DNA of 64,000 nucleotides. Source: CAVSRC01 sp963785065. Lineage in GTDB: Bacteria > Pseudomonadota > Alphaproteobacteria > Rhizobiales > Kaistiaceae. Under the pieces are notes generated by a model. It saw nothing but the letters and a program-made list of their open reading frames with translations, made no database searches and was not told the origin of the DNA. Below, in pieces: positions 17,834 through 26,865 of this stretch. The stretch lies in the NCBI GenBank assembly GCA_963785065.1, contig CAWATX010000004.1:186001-250000 (forward strand). The letters are read 5' to 3'. Positions within the stretch are counted from its first letter, which is position 1, and each line of letters opens with the position of its first letter. Made by a program: the position numbers and the translations under genes.

Positions 17834-20118
17834 CATATTTCTCCTGAAAATCGTCCCGCCCACCAGGCTTGGCCGAGGGCCAGCCCGCCGTCATTGGGAG
17901 GTACGCGCTCTTGTCGCACCGGGACAAGGCCGGCCGCATTGAGCGCAGTCAAGGCTTTCTCGGTCAGCCGCCCGTTCTGAAAGCAGCCGCCCGAGAGAAC
18001 CACTGTCGTCTCACCAATTCTGGCGGCTGTGGCGGCAATGGCAAGGGCAAGGGCGTCATGAAATTGCGCTGCCGCACGTTCGCGGGCAATTCCGGCCCGG
18101 ATGTCGGCGATCAGGGCTTCCACAAGCGGTTGCCAGTCGAGGATGATGACGCCATTTTCCTCTGTTATTGCAATACGATATTCGCGTTCTTTATCGTGAG
18201 GTGCCGTGCCTGCCTCGGCCGCCCATTCCAGCTCCATCGCCGCCTGGCCCTCATGGCTGGTGGTCTGGCGAAGCCGCAAGAGCGCCGCGACCGCGTCGAA
18301 CAGGCGGCCGGCGCTGGTGGTGACCGGCGCGTTGAGGCCGCGCTCGAGCATGGTGGCGAGCGCCCTGCGCTCGGCAGGCGCGAAGGTGGCCACCGGCGCG
18401 AGGTCGGTCATGGCGAAGGCGTCGGCGCCGAAGGCGGCATGGAGAAGGCCGAGCGCGGAGCGGCGCGGTTCGCGCACCGCCGCCTCGCCGCCGGGCAGGC
18501 GGAACGGCCTGAGGTACCCCACCCGCCGCCAGCCATCCGCGGTGACGAGCAGGAACTCGCCACCCCAGACCGTGCCGTCGGTGCCGTAGCCGGTGCCGTC
18601 CCAGGAGACGCCGAGCACCGGCGGTTCGAGCCCATGTTCCGCCATGCATGAGGCGACATGGGCGAGATGATGCTGGATCGCGACTTTGGGTGCCGCCAGC
18701 CCTTCGGCAACGCGGGTCGAGTGGTAATCGGGGTGCATGTCGCGGGCGATCAGTGTTGGTCGGGCATCGTGAAGGCGCTGGATATCGGCGATCCCGCGGT
18801 CGTAGGCGTCGCGGGCTTGGATCGTATCGAGGTCGCCGAGATGCTGGCCGAGCACGACGCCGGCCTCGGTCGAGAGCGCCACCGTCGTCTTGAGATGGCC
18901 GCCGACGGCGAGGATGCCGGGCCTCACCCCGCGCGCCGCGACCGCCGGCGCCAGGCCCCTCGCCCGGCGGAAGACGGTGGGCTTGCCGGCGATGACGCGC
19001 ACCACCGAATCGTCCACCGGCCGCTCGATCGGCCGGTCATGGACGAGGAAGAGATCGGCAATACCGGCCAGCCGCGCCAGTGCCTCAAGCTCGTCTGTGC
19101 AGATCGGCTCGTCGGAGCGGTTGCCGCTGGTCGCGACCACGGGAAAGCCGAGCCCGTCGAGCAGCAGATGATGCAGCGGCGTGTAGGGCAGCATGGCGCC
19201 GACGAGCGGGTTTCCTGGCGCCACCGAGCCGGCAAGTGCATTCGGCCGCTGGCGGACGAGCACGATCGGCCGTTCGCGCGAGGTCAACACCTCGACCTCG
19301 GTGTCGGTCGGGTCGGCCGCCTCGACCAGCGCATCGAGCGAGGCGAACATCACCGCGAAGGGCTTTTCCTCGCGATGCTTGCGGCGGCGAAGGGCGCGTA
19401 CCGCGTCCTCGTTGCGGGCATCGGCCATCAGGTGGAAGCCGCCGAGGCCCTTCACCGCGACGATGCTGCCTTCGGCGAGAGCGGCGGCGGCTGCCCTCAG
19501 CGCATCGTCGCGCTCAGCCAGCACCGTCCCTTCACCGTTCCACAATGCCAGTTGCGGACCGCAGACCGGACAGGCATTGGGCTCGGCATGGAACCGGCGG
19601 TCGGCCGGGTCCTCATATTCGCGCTGGCAGTCCGGGCACATGACGAAGCGGCGCATGGTGGTGCGCTGCCGGTCATAAGGCAGATCGGTGATGATCGAAT
19701 AGCGCGGGCCGCAATGGGTGCAGTTGGTGAAGGGATAGCGGTGGCGCCGGTTGGCCGGATCGGAAATCTCGGCGAAGCATTCCTCGCAGGTCGCCAAATC
19801 GGGCAACACCGCGGCGCTGCGCGTGCCGCCAAGCGCGCTGTCGCGGATGGCAAAGCCGGTTTCACCGGTGGGCTCCACGACCTGGCGCGTCAGCGTGACG
19901 GTCGCTGCCGGCGGCGGCGGGTCCTTCAGTGCAGCAACGAGCGCGTCGATAGCCTCCGCCGGCCCCTCGACCTCCAGCGTCACGCCCTCAGGCGTGTTGA
20001 CCACATGGCCGGCAAGCCCGCGGGCCGAGGCCTCGCGCCAGACGAAGGGGCGGAAGCCGACCCCCTGCACGTTGCCGGTGACCGCGATCCTTTCGCGACC
20101 GCGGAGCGCGTTGCTCAA
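17833..20118 (-). CDS. hypF: Carbamoyltransferase HypF
   Basis: HypF makes carbamoyl-adenylate from carbamoyl phosphate and ATP and passes the carbamoyl group to HypE. All four parts are visible in the 761 residues. The acylphosphatase domain has GNVQGVGFRPFVWRE. The zinc-finger pairs are CEEC, CTHC, CPDC and CPVC. The YrdC-like domain has AVKGLGGFHLMADA. The Kae1/carbamoyltransferase-like C-terminus has QHHLAHVASC and SGGCFQNGRL. It is tightly packed between hypB (9 bp) and hypC (1-bp overlap). Confidence 0.96.
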   Translation of the reverse strand: MSNALRGRERIAVTGNVQGVGFRPFVWREASARGLAGHVVNTPEGVTLEVEGPAEAIDALVAALKDPPPPAATVTLTRQVVEPTGETGFAIRDSALGGTRSAAVLPDLATCEECFAEISDPANRRHRYPFTNCTHCGPRYSIITDLPYDRQRTTMRRFVMCPDCQREYEDPADRRFHAEPNACPVCGPQLALWNGEGTVLAERDDALRAAAAALAEGSIVAVKGLGGFHLMADARNEDAVRALRRRKHREEKPFAVMFASLDALVEAADPTDTEVEVLTSRERPIVLVRQRPNALAGSVAPGNPLVGAMLPYTPLHHLLLDGLGFPVVATSGNRSDEPICTDELEALARLAGIADLFLVHDRPIERPVDDSVVRVIAGKPTVFRRARGLAPAVAARGVRPGILAVGGHLKTTVALSTEAGVVLGQHLGDLDTIQARDAYDRGIADIQRLHDARPTLIARDMHPDYHSTRVAEGLAAPKVAIQHHLAHVASCMAEHGLEPPVLGVSWDGTGYGTDGTVWGGEFLLVTADGWRRVGYLRPFRLPGGEAAVREPRRSALGLLHAAFGADAFAMTDLAPVATFAPAERRALATMLERGLNAPVTTSAGRLFDAVAALLRLRQTTSHEGQAAMELEWAAEAGTAPHDKEREYRIAITEENGVIILDWQPLVEALIADIRAGIARERAAAQFHDALALAIAATAARIGETTVVLSGGCFQNGRLTEKALTALNAAGLVPVRQERVPPNDGGLALGQAWWAGRFSGEI

Positions 20119-20127
20119 GCCCGGACC

Positions 20128-20946
20128 TTATTCGGCGGCAACGCCGAGCGGATGGCCGGCCAACACCATGGCACGGGCGCCCATCAGCCAGGCGATCCAG
20201 TTGTCGAGCCCTTCGCCGCTGCGCGCCGAGACCGGCAGCACCTTGATGCCGGGCCGGATGCGGCGGGCATTGGCGGTGGCTTTCTCCATGTCGAAATCGA
20301 CATAGGGCAGAAGGTCGGTCTTGTTGATCAGGACAAGATCGGACGCCGCAAAAATATCGGGATATTTCAGCGGCTTGTCGTCGCCTTCGGTGACCGAGAG
20401 GATGACCACCTTGTGCGCCTCGCCGAGGTCGAAGCCGGCCGGGCAAACGAGGTTGCCGACGTTCTCGATAAAGACCACCGAGCCCTCGGCGGGAGCGAGA
20501 TGCTCGACCGCATGGCCGACCATATGGGCGTCGAGATGGCAGCCCTTGCCGGTGTTGATCTGGATGGCGGCGGCGCCAGTGGCGCGGATGCGGGTGGCGT
20601 CGTTGGTCGTCTGCTGGTCGCCCTCGACCACGAAGGGCACGACCCTTTCCTTCAGCTTCTCGATGGTCTTGACCAGAAGCTCGGTCTTGCCCGATCCGGG
20701 GCTGGAGACGAGGTTCAGCGCCAGGATACCGCGCGCGCCAAAATAGCCCCGGTTCTCGGCGGCAAGCGCATTGTTCTTTTCCATGAGGTCGCGTTCAACC
20801 GCCACCACCCGACTCTCGCCATCATGATGATGGTCGTGATCGTGATGATGGTCGTGGCCATGATCATGGCCGTGATCGTGGTGATGGTGATGATCGTGGC
20901 CTTCGATGGTCACTTCACCCTTGCCGCAGCCGCAGGTCGCACACAT
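20128..20946 (-). CDS. hypB: Nickel-incorporating GTPase HypB with histidine-rich nickel-storage segment
   Basis: HypB delivers nickel to the hydrogenase large subunit in a GTP-dependent step with HypA. The start MCATCGCGKG at 20946 gives the N-terminal CxxCxC metal site. Directly after it is a stretch with 17 histidines mixed with Asp and Gly (about residues 16-44), as in HypB proteins that store nickel. The GTPase core shows SSPGSGKTELL and NKTDLL. The ATG overlaps the hypA stop (ATGA). The His-rich DNA (20812-20905) reads as false hydrophobic sequence on the other strand. Confidence 0.96.
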   Translation of the reverse strand: MCATCGCGKGEVTIEGHDHHHHHDHGHDHGHDHHHDHDHHHDGESRVVAVERDLMEKNNALAAENRGYFGARGILALNLVSSPGSGKTELLVKTIEKLKERVVPFVVEGDQQTTNDATRIRATGAAAIQINTGKGCHLDAHMVGHAVEHLAPAEGSVVFIENVGNLVCPAGFDLGEAHKVVILSVTEGDDKPLKYPDIFAASDLVLINKTDLLPYVDFDMEKATANARRIRPGIKVLPVSARSGEGLDNWIAWLMGARAMVLAGHPLGVAAE

Positions 20947-21287
20947 CACGAAACCTCCAATTCCTTGATCCGCAGGGCATCGCCGCCGCTGATCTGCAGT
21001 TCTGTGCCCCCACATTTGGGGCATTGAGACAGCCTGTCACTGACGGTGACCAGCTCGAAACAGCTCAGGCAGCGCGCCTCGGCCGGCTCGGTGACGATAT
21101 CGAGCCTGGCACCCTCGGCCAAACTGCCGCGCATCACAACATCGAAACCGAAGCGCATGGCGTCCGGTTCGACGGTAGAAAGCGGGCCGACTTCGAGCGT
21201 GATCCGCTTGACCTTCGTGAACTTGGCCGTCTCAGCCTCTGACTTCAGAATGTCGAGCAGGCTTTCGCAGAGCGACAGCTCATGCAT
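20946..21287 (-). CDS. hypA: Nickel metallochaperone HypA
   Basis: HypA partners HypB in nickel insertion. The 113-residue product begins MHELSLCESLL, with the nickel-binding His2. It contains the structural zinc site made of two CxxC pairs (CLSC and CPKC). The 5' end overlaps the stop of the upstream endopeptidase gene by 8 bp and the 3' end overlaps hypB, indicating one operon with the hydrogenase structural genes. Confidence 0.95.
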   Translation of the reverse strand: MHELSLCESLLDILKSEAETAKFTKVKRITLEVGPLSTVEPDAMRFGFDVVMRGSLAEGARLDIVTEPAEARCLSCFELVTVSDRLSQCPKCGGTELQISGGDALRIKELEVS

Positions 21288-21759
21288 CGGTCAACCGTTC
21301 CGCTTTCTCCCCGTATTCCGCCGAAACCCCCGCATACCAGTCGAGGAAGAACGCCTCGGCCTCGTCGAGATGGGCCGTTGCCTCCTTGCTCAGCCCTTCC
21401 TTGACCTCGCCATAGTCCCAGCCGGCAATGCCGAGCATGAAGGCCGGCGGCTCGCGCCCATAGAGCGTCTTGGCAAGGGTCAGCACCGCCTGCGGCGACA
21501 GTTCGTGGCTGCCCATGCCGGTGGCGCCTTCCGCACGGACCGGCGCGAAGGAGAACGACCCCTCCGCGCCGATCTCGGCATCGGCGAAGATCACCAGATC
21601 AGCTTCGGACGCGGCGAGCGCATGGTCGACGGTCAACTGATAGTCGATGTCGACGTCGAGCCCGGCGGGCGCCGCCTTTTCGATCCGTTCGGCAAAGAGC
21701 GGACCAAGGCCGTCGTCGCCGCGGCCCTGGTTGCCGAAACCGATCAGGAGTGCCGCCAT
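21280..21759 (-). CDS. hoxW: Hydrogenase maturation endopeptidase (HoxW-type)
   Basis: This 159-residue protease should clip the C-terminal tail of HoxH after nickel insertion. It has the family opening LLIGFGNQGRGDDGLGP, an acidic residue in FADAEIG and a histidine in GSHELSP, the three positions that bind nickel in HybD-type proteases. The start MAALLIGFG at 21759 is 4 bp after the hoxH stop, so the substrate and its specific protease are adjacent. HoxW is inferred from this pairing. Confidence 0.87.
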   Translation of the reverse strand: MAALLIGFGNQGRGDDGLGPLFAERIEKAAPAGLDVDIDYQLTVDHALAASEADLVIFADAEIGAEGSFSFAPVRAEGATGMGSHELSPQAVLTLAKTLYGREPPAFMLGIAGWDYGEVKEGLSKEATAHLDEAEAFFLDWYAGVSAEYGEKAERLTDA

Positions 21760-21763
21760 TGCC

Positions 21764-23206
21764 TCAGGCTTCTCCGGTGACGCGCTTGTCGATGATGTTG
21801 CCGGCAGCGTCGTGGATCTCGACCGAAAGCGGCATCTGTCCGAGCGCATGCGTGGCGCAGCTGAGGCACGGATCGTAGGCGCGGATGGCCACCTCGATGT
21901 GGTTGAGCATGCCTTCGGTGATCTGCTCGTGGCCGGACAGGTGCTTGACGGCGACATCCTTGACGGCGCGGTTCATGCCCTCGTTGTTGTGCGTCGTGGA
22001 GACGATCAGGTTGCAGTAGGTGACCTGGTCGTGCTCGTCGACCTTGTAGTGGTGGATGAGGTTGCCGCGCGGCGCCTCGATGACGCCGACGCCTTCCTCG
22101 CGCCGGTCGCCCTTGGCGACAAGGTCGGTGCCCTGCAGGTCCGGATCATGGAGCAGCAGCTTGATCATCTCGACGCAGTGCATGACCTCGATCATGCGCG
22201 CCCAGTGGTTGCCGAGCGAGGCAAACAGCGGGGCGCCGTTGGTCACCGCCCGCAGTTCCTTGAGCGCGGCATTGGCCTTGGGCGTGTCGATGAAGTCGAC
22301 GTTATTCAACCGCGCCAGCGGACCGACGCGATACCAGCCGGTCTCCGGGGTCATCTCCTTGTAATAGGGGAACTTCATGTACGACCAGGAGCGCACGTCC
22401 TCGATGACGTAGTTGTAGTAGTCCTTGTTGACAACCTTATCGACGAGGATGTTGCCGTCCGGATCCTTCAGACGGAACAGGCCGTTGTAGAGATCGAGGG
22501 CGCCATCCTCGCGAACGATCGACATGAAGTTCGACGGGAAGGAGGCGAAGCTGTTGACCAGCTCGAGATGGCCGAGCGTGTAGTCCTTGGCCAGCGTGAT
22601 CGCGTCGCCGACCCATTCGGTCATCGTGTCGATGTCCTTGAGGAAGGCATCGCGCTTCTCGATCGGCAGATTGCGGTTGATGCCACCGGGGATGGCGCCG
22701 GTGCCGTGCACCTTCTTGCCGGCCGTGGCTTCGATGATCTCCTGCCCATATTTGCGCATCATCACGGCGCGGCGGCCGAGCTCGGGATTCTCCTTGAGGA
22801 TCTCGAAGACGTTGCGCTTGGCCGCCGGAGCGTCGAAGCCGAACAGCAGGTCCGGGGCCGCCAGATGGAAGAAGTGCAGGACGTGGCTCTGCATCACCTG
22901 GCCGTAGTGCATCAGGCGGCGCATCTTCTCCGCCGTCGGCGGCAGCGTGTCGACGCCGACGATCATGTCCATGGCCTTGGCGGCGGCAAGATGGTGGCTT
23001 ACCGGGCAGATGCCGCACAGGCGCTGCACGATGACCGGCACCTCCCACAGCAGACGGCCGCGGATAAAGCGCTCGAAGCCGCGGAACTCGACGATGTGCA
23101 GCCGCGCTTCCTCGACCTCGTTGGCCTCGTTCATGTGGATGGTGACCTTGCCGTGTCCTTCGACGCGGGTCACCGGAGCAATTTCGATCAGTCTTGATTC
23201 AGCCAT
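21764..23206 (-). CDS. hoxH: NAD-coupled [NiFe] hydrogenase large subunit HoxH
   Basis: HoxH holds the NiFe active site where H2 is split or made. Both cysteine pairs that hold the metals are present: RLCGICPVSHH (C64, C67) and DPCLSCATH (C447, C450). After His453 follow 27 residues that should be removed by the adjacent endopeptidase. Length (480) and the sequence around both motifs match bidirectional cytoplasmic (group 3d-like) enzymes rather than membrane uptake hydrogenases. The protein has no signal or membrane segment and forms the hydrogenase module with HoxY. Confidence 0.96.
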   Translation of the reverse strand: MAESRLIEIAPVTRVEGHGKVTIHMNEANEVEEARLHIVEFRGFERFIRGRLLWEVPVIVQRLCGICPVSHHLAAAKAMDMIVGVDTLPPTAEKMRRLMHYGQVMQSHVLHFFHLAAPDLLFGFDAPAAKRNVFEILKENPELGRRAVMMRKYGQEIIEATAGKKVHGTGAIPGGINRNLPIEKRDAFLKDIDTMTEWVGDAITLAKDYTLGHLELVNSFASFPSNFMSIVREDGALDLYNGLFRLKDPDGNILVDKVVNKDYYNYVIEDVRSWSYMKFPYYKEMTPETGWYRVGPLARLNNVDFIDTPKANAALKELRAVTNGAPLFASLGNHWARMIEVMHCVEMIKLLLHDPDLQGTDLVAKGDRREEGVGVIEAPRGNLIHHYKVDEHDQVTYCNLIVSTTHNNEGMNRAVKDVAVKHLSGHEQITEGMLNHIEVAIRAYDPCLSCATHALGQMPLSVEIHDAAGNIIDKRVTGEA

Positions 23207-23216
23207 TGGTCTATTC

Positions 23217-23786
23217 CTAATCGAACTTGATCAGTTCGCGCTCGAAGCCGCGGAACTTGCCGGTCAGCAGACCGGCGAGCGTGTTGAAGATGATGTCACC
23301 GCTCGGGGCGCAACCCGGAATGTTGTAGTCGATCTCGACCACTTCCGAGCAGGGATAGACCTGGTCGAGCAGCAGCGGCAGGGCCGGATCGCGCGGAATG
23401 TGGTGCGTTTCGTTGCGGATGTATTTGCCGGTGAGGTAGGCCTCCTCGAGGCACTCGCGCAGCGGATTTTCAGAATGCATCACGGCATTTCTGAGCGCCG
23501 GCAGGCCGCCCATGATGGCGCATTGGCCGAGCGCGATGAGCACGTCGCAATTGCGGCGAAACGCCCTCAGTGTGTGGACGTTCTCTTCGTTGCAGCAGCC
23601 ACCCTCGACGATGCCGATATCGCAGCGCTGGGTGAAATTCTTGATGTCGTTCAGCGGGGAACGGTCGAACTCGACCAGCTTCATCAGCTCGATCAGCCGT
23701 TCGTCGACGTCAAGCAGGGCCATGTGACAGCCGAAGCAGCCAGCCAGTGAAACAGTGGCGATGCGCGCCTTTCTCAATTCAGGCAT
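23217..23786 (-). CDS. hoxY: NAD-coupled hydrogenase small subunit HoxY
   Basis: HoxY carries the [4Fe-4S] cluster proximal to the NiFe site. Its cysteines appear in AGCFGCH, EGGCCNEE, LGQC and YPCSEVVEIDYNIPGCAPSGD. The protein is short (189 residues) and lacks a Tat signal, as is typical for cytoplasmic group 3 enzymes. The start MPELRKARIA at 23786 overlaps the hoxU stop by 8 bp; nine upstream in-frame residues (to 23813) are inside hoxU and unlikely to be used. Confidence 0.95.
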   Translation of the reverse strand: MPELRKARIATVSLAGCFGCHMALLDVDERLIELMKLVEFDRSPLNDIKNFTQRCDIGIVEGGCCNEENVHTLRAFRRNCDVLIALGQCAIMGGLPALRNAVMHSENPLRECLEEAYLTGKYIRNETHHIPRDPALPLLLDQVYPCSEVVEIDYNIPGCAPSGDIIFNTLAGLLTGKFRGFERELIKFD

Positions 23787-24498
23787 GCCGCTTCTCCTCG
23801 ATCTCGTGGCCAATCAGGCCCTTATCAAACTCGCGCTCACCAATCGGAATGATGAACCCTTCGCGCTTGCGAATGATGCAGCCGACCGGGCAGACGTCTG
23901 CCGAAATGGCGTGGTCGGTCACCGCCGCATCGGTATGGGCCAGATCGCTGCCGTTGACGGCGACGCGCCGGTGGATGCCGCGGCCGACATAACCGAACAG
24001 CCCCTTGCCGTCGATGTCCTGGCTGGCGCGGATGCAGCGCCCGCACGAGATGCAGCGGTTGGTGTCGAGCGCGATGTCGGGATGCGAGGCATCGACGTCG
24101 CGGTTCGGCTGCAGATAGGGGAACTTTGTCGGGTCGGTCATGTCGAGCCGGTAGGCCATGGCCTGCAGCTCGCAATTGCCACTCGCCTCGCACATCGGGC
24201 AGAGGTGGTTGCCTTCGTGGAACAGCATCTCCACGAGGTCGCGCCGGAGCTTGGTGATGTGCGGGGTCTCGTTCTCGACGACGAGGTCGGGCGCCGCTGG
24301 CTGGGTGCAGGAGGAAACGCTGCGCCCCGCCGCCTTGACGGTGCACACGCGGCAGCCGCCCTGGTGGCGGAGGCCTTCGTGGTCGCACAGACGCGGGATG
24401 TAGATGCCGGCCGCGTCGGCCGCCTCCATGATCGTCTGGCCGTGTTTGGCTGGGACGGTCACGCCGTCGATGGTGAAGGTGAAATCGTGGCCGCTCAC
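23779..24498 (-). CDS. hoxU: NAD-coupled hydrogenase diaphorase subunit HoxU
   Basis: HoxU links HoxY to HoxF electronically and is homologous to the N-terminal part of complex I NuoG. The 239 residues contain a [2Fe-2S] ferredoxin domain (CDHEGLRHQGGCRVC...C) and the His-containing cluster motif HEGNHLCPMCEASGNCELQ. After these comes a [4Fe-4S] pair of motifs (CISCGRC and CPVGC). The ATG overlaps the hoxF stop by 4 bp and the stop overlaps hoxY, so the four structural genes are translationally linked. Confidence 0.95.
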   Translation of the reverse strand: MSGHDFTFTIDGVTVPAKHGQTIMEAADAAGIYIPRLCDHEGLRHQGGCRVCTVKAAGRSVSSCTQPAAPDLVVENETPHITKLRRDLVEMLFHEGNHLCPMCEASGNCELQAMAYRLDMTDPTKFPYLQPNRDVDASHPDIALDTNRCISCGRCIRASQDIDGKGLFGYVGRGIHRRVAVNGSDLAHTDAAVTDHAISADVCPVGCIIRKREGFIIPIGEREFDKGLIGHEIEEKRHA

Positions 24499-26363
24499 TT
24501 TGAGTAATCCTTGTCGTAGATATAGGACCGACGTTGGGCGAGCTTGCGCGCGCCGTCGATGGCCGACTGGATGTCGAAGGTCGCCCTGATCCTGTCCTTG
24601 GGTGGCTTGACCAGGGTGGAATAGATCAGCGGAAAGTTCTCAAGCGTGGTGAGAACCGGACGCGGCGAGGTCTGACCCAGGCCGCAGCGGCTGGTCTCCA
24701 TGATCGTGCTCGACAAATCCTTCAGGTAGTCGATGTCCTCAGGATTGGCGAGGCCCTTGCCGAACTTGGCAATCGCCTTCTGCAGGAAGACGTTGCCCAC
24801 CCGGCAGGGCGTGCAGTAGCCGCAGCTCTCGTGGACGAAGAAAGAGAGGTAGTACTCGACGATCTCGATCACGTTGCGCCGCGCATTGAAGACAATGATG
24901 GCGCCGCCGGTGGCCAGGTCGTCGAAGGTGAGCCGGCGATGGAAGCTTGCCTTGCCGATCATCGTGCCGCTCGGGCCGCCGATCTGCACGGCCTCGGCGT
25001 CCTCGCCTCCGACCATCTCGAGAAGCTCCTTCACGGACAGCCCGTAGGGCAGCTCGTAGACGCCCGGATTGAGGCAGTCGCCGGAAACCGAGAAGAGCTT
25101 GGTGCCGTGGCTGCCCTGGGAGCCGATCTTGAAGAACCAGTCGGCGCCCTTATCCATGATGCGGGCGACGTGGCAGAAGGTCTCGACGTTGTTGACCACC
25201 GTCGGCAGCCCAAGATAGCCCTTGGTGACCGGGAACGGCGGGCGGGTCTTGGGTTCGCCCGGCAGGCCCTCGCAGGAGGAGATGAGCGCCCCCTCCTCGC
25301 CGCAGATATAGGCGCCGGCGCCCATCTGCAGGCGGACATCGAAATCGAAGCCGGCGACGCCGAAGATGCTGTTGCCGAGCATGCCGCGGGCGCGGCGGTC
25401 GGCCAGCACCTCCTCGATCAGTTCGCGCAGATAGACGTATTCACCCCTAAGATAGAGGATGCCCTCGCTGGCGCCGACGGCGCGCGCCGCGATGGTCATG
25501 CCTTCGATGAGGAGCTGCGGCCGCTCGGTCAGAAGCACCCGGTCCTTGAAGGTGCCGGGCTCGCCTTCGTCGGCATTGCAGATGATGACGCGCTTCTCGG
25601 CTTTGGCCTCGGCGGCGAATTTCCACTTCATGCCGGTCGTGAAGCCGGCACCGCCGCAGCCGCGCAGGCCGCTCGCCTTGATCGTGTCGATGATGCGTTC
25701 GGGCGCCAGTTCGAGGGCCTTCTTCAGGCCGGCATCCATAGGCACCGGCCCGAGCAGGACCGCGCCGGCATGACGGATATTGTTGTCGACCATGCGGGTC
25801 GCCCGCTGATGAGGCGAAACCTGGCTGAAGCCGGGCACGGCGACCTCTTCAGGCGCATCGCCGGCCTTGAGCGCCTCGGCGATCGTGCGCGCGCGTTCCG
25901 GCGTCAGGTGGGTGATGATGACGTCGTTGATCATCGCCGCCGGCGCCTGGTCGCACATGCCGATGCAGGGCGTGTATTCGAGCGAGAAGGCCCCGTCTTC
26001 CGAGGTCTCGCCGACGCCGATTTCCAATACCTTCTCGAATTCGGCGACAACCGCATCAAGCCCGGCGAACCGGTCGATGATGTCGTCGCACAGGCGGATC
26101 GTCACCCTGCCCTTCGGCGTGAGCGAGAAGAAGCTGTAGAAGCTTGCCACGCCCTCGACTTGGATGCGCGACAGGCCGGTCGCCTCGGCGATCGTCTCCA
26201 TGGTTTCCGGCGCGATCCAGCGATAGCGGTCCTGGACGGCGTGCAGGATGTCCATCATCCGATGCGGATCGTTGCCGAAGCCGGCACATATCTTGATGAT
26301 CTCCGGTCCGGTGGCCGGAGCGGCGCCTTGGGGGGGTGAGGATTGCGAGGTTTTGCCAGGCAT
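24495..26363 (-). CDS. hoxF: NAD-coupled hydrogenase diaphorase subunit HoxF (NuoE-NuoF fusion)
   Basis: HoxF exchanges electrons with NAD(H) through FMN. The 622-residue protein is a fusion: residues about 20-170 are NuoE-like, and the rest is NuoF-like with the FMN/NADH motif LRGCGGAGFTTG, GAGAYICGEEGALI and the [4Fe-4S] ligands ESCGYCTPCR...SRCGLG. In the NuoE-like part the cysteine ligands are C92, C133 and C137, but the expected second one is Asp97. The start MPGKTSQSS at 26363 was preferred over 26477 because the extra 38 residues are basic and unrelated. It is the first recognised gene of the run. Confidence 0.95.
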   Translation of the reverse strand: MPGKTSQSSPPQGAAPATGPEIIKICAGFGNDPHRMMDILHAVQDRYRWIAPETMETIAEATGLSRIQVEGVASFYSFFSLTPKGRVTIRLCDDIIDRFAGLDAVVAEFEKVLEIGVGETSEDGAFSLEYTPCIGMCDQAPAAMINDVIITHLTPERARTIAEALKAGDAPEEVAVPGFSQVSPHQRATRMVDNNIRHAGAVLLGPVPMDAGLKKALELAPERIIDTIKASGLRGCGGAGFTTGMKWKFAAEAKAEKRVIICNADEGEPGTFKDRVLLTERPQLLIEGMTIAARAVGASEGILYLRGEYVYLRELIEEVLADRRARGMLGNSIFGVAGFDFDVRLQMGAGAYICGEEGALISSCEGLPGEPKTRPPFPVTKGYLGLPTVVNNVETFCHVARIMDKGADWFFKIGSQGSHGTKLFSVSGDCLNPGVYELPYGLSVKELLEMVGGEDAEAVQIGGPSGTMIGKASFHRRLTFDDLATGGAIIVFNARRNVIEIVEYYLSFFVHESCGYCTPCRVGNVFLQKAIAKFGKGLANPEDIDYLKDLSSTIMETSRCGLGQTSPRPVLTTLENFPLIYSTLVKPPKDRIRATFDIQSAIDGARKLAQRRSYIYDKDYSK

Positions 26364-26466
26364 GTCTTTCTTTCCATCTCCGCTTGGAGAGAATCGGTTT
26401 TTTCGAGGTTTGCGAGGTTTCGATCTGCGCGCCGGCGCGTTACGCGACAGGCGCGCGCTGAATGGT

Positions 26467-26721
26467 CTAGGCGGCACTCCCGATTAGAAATGATGAGAGG
26501 TGAACCGACGGACCGTCCGGGGATTCGCCGGCACGCACGCTTTCGATCGACCCTTTCAGACGCAAACGAGCGCCGTAGCGCCCGCCCCTCCCGCCTGCCG
26601 GCGGTTCCCCCAATGTCGAAATGTCGTCGCAAGCTGAGCCGTCAACCCCGGCGGCGCCCGGCGCAGCGAACAGGGCTTCCAGCCCCTTCTGCGGCGGTCC
26701 CGCCGAATGATCGCTGGCCAT
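26467..26721 (-). CDS. Possible small hypothetical protein upstream of hoxF
   Basis: An open frame of 84 codons begins MASDHSAGPPQKG at 26721, with GGGG about seven bases before it, and ends 103 bp upstream of hoxF. The first 30 codons look like normal GC-rich coding sequence; the C-terminal half is Gly/Ser/Arg-rich and less convincing. It matches no family I know. Its place between the FNR box and hoxF would make it the first gene of the hydrogenase operon. It may equally be non-coding leader. Confidence 0.25.
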   Translation of the reverse strand: MASDHSAGPPQKGLEALFAAPGAAGVDGSACDDISTLGEPPAGGRGGRYGARLRLKGSIESVRAGESPDGPSVHLSSFLIGSAA

Positions 26722-26851
26722 GACAAACCCCGTAGTCTTGATGCCGCCCACCATCTGGCGGGCGCGCGAAATATTCCACGCTTTGGCGCCGCAGAAAACC
26801 CCTCCGACAAGCTATTGCGCCGCGGAAAACCAACTAAAATTCGACCAATGC

Positions 26852-26865
26852 TTGACATGGATCAA
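26852..26865. promoter_or_regulatory. FNR/FixK-type binding box
   Basis: TTGAC-ATGG-ATCAA matches the FNR/FixK consensus TTGAY-N4-RTCAA. Its centre is about 495 bp upstream of hoxF and 585 bp upstream of the rightward synthetase-acetyltransferase gene. Relative to the AT-rich TATATATTCT downstream on the plus strand the spacing (about 50 bp) fits a class I (-61.5) position. Oxygen control of hydrogenase genes would be biologically reasonable, but which promoter it serves cannot be decided here. Confidence 0.65.

Noticed and set aside
18658..21027. A 789-codon plus-strand frame ending in a very hydrophobic Met/Val/Ile stretch that looks like a membrane helix
   Set aside because: It is antisense to hypF and hypB; the false helix is the complement of HypB's histidine-rich codons.
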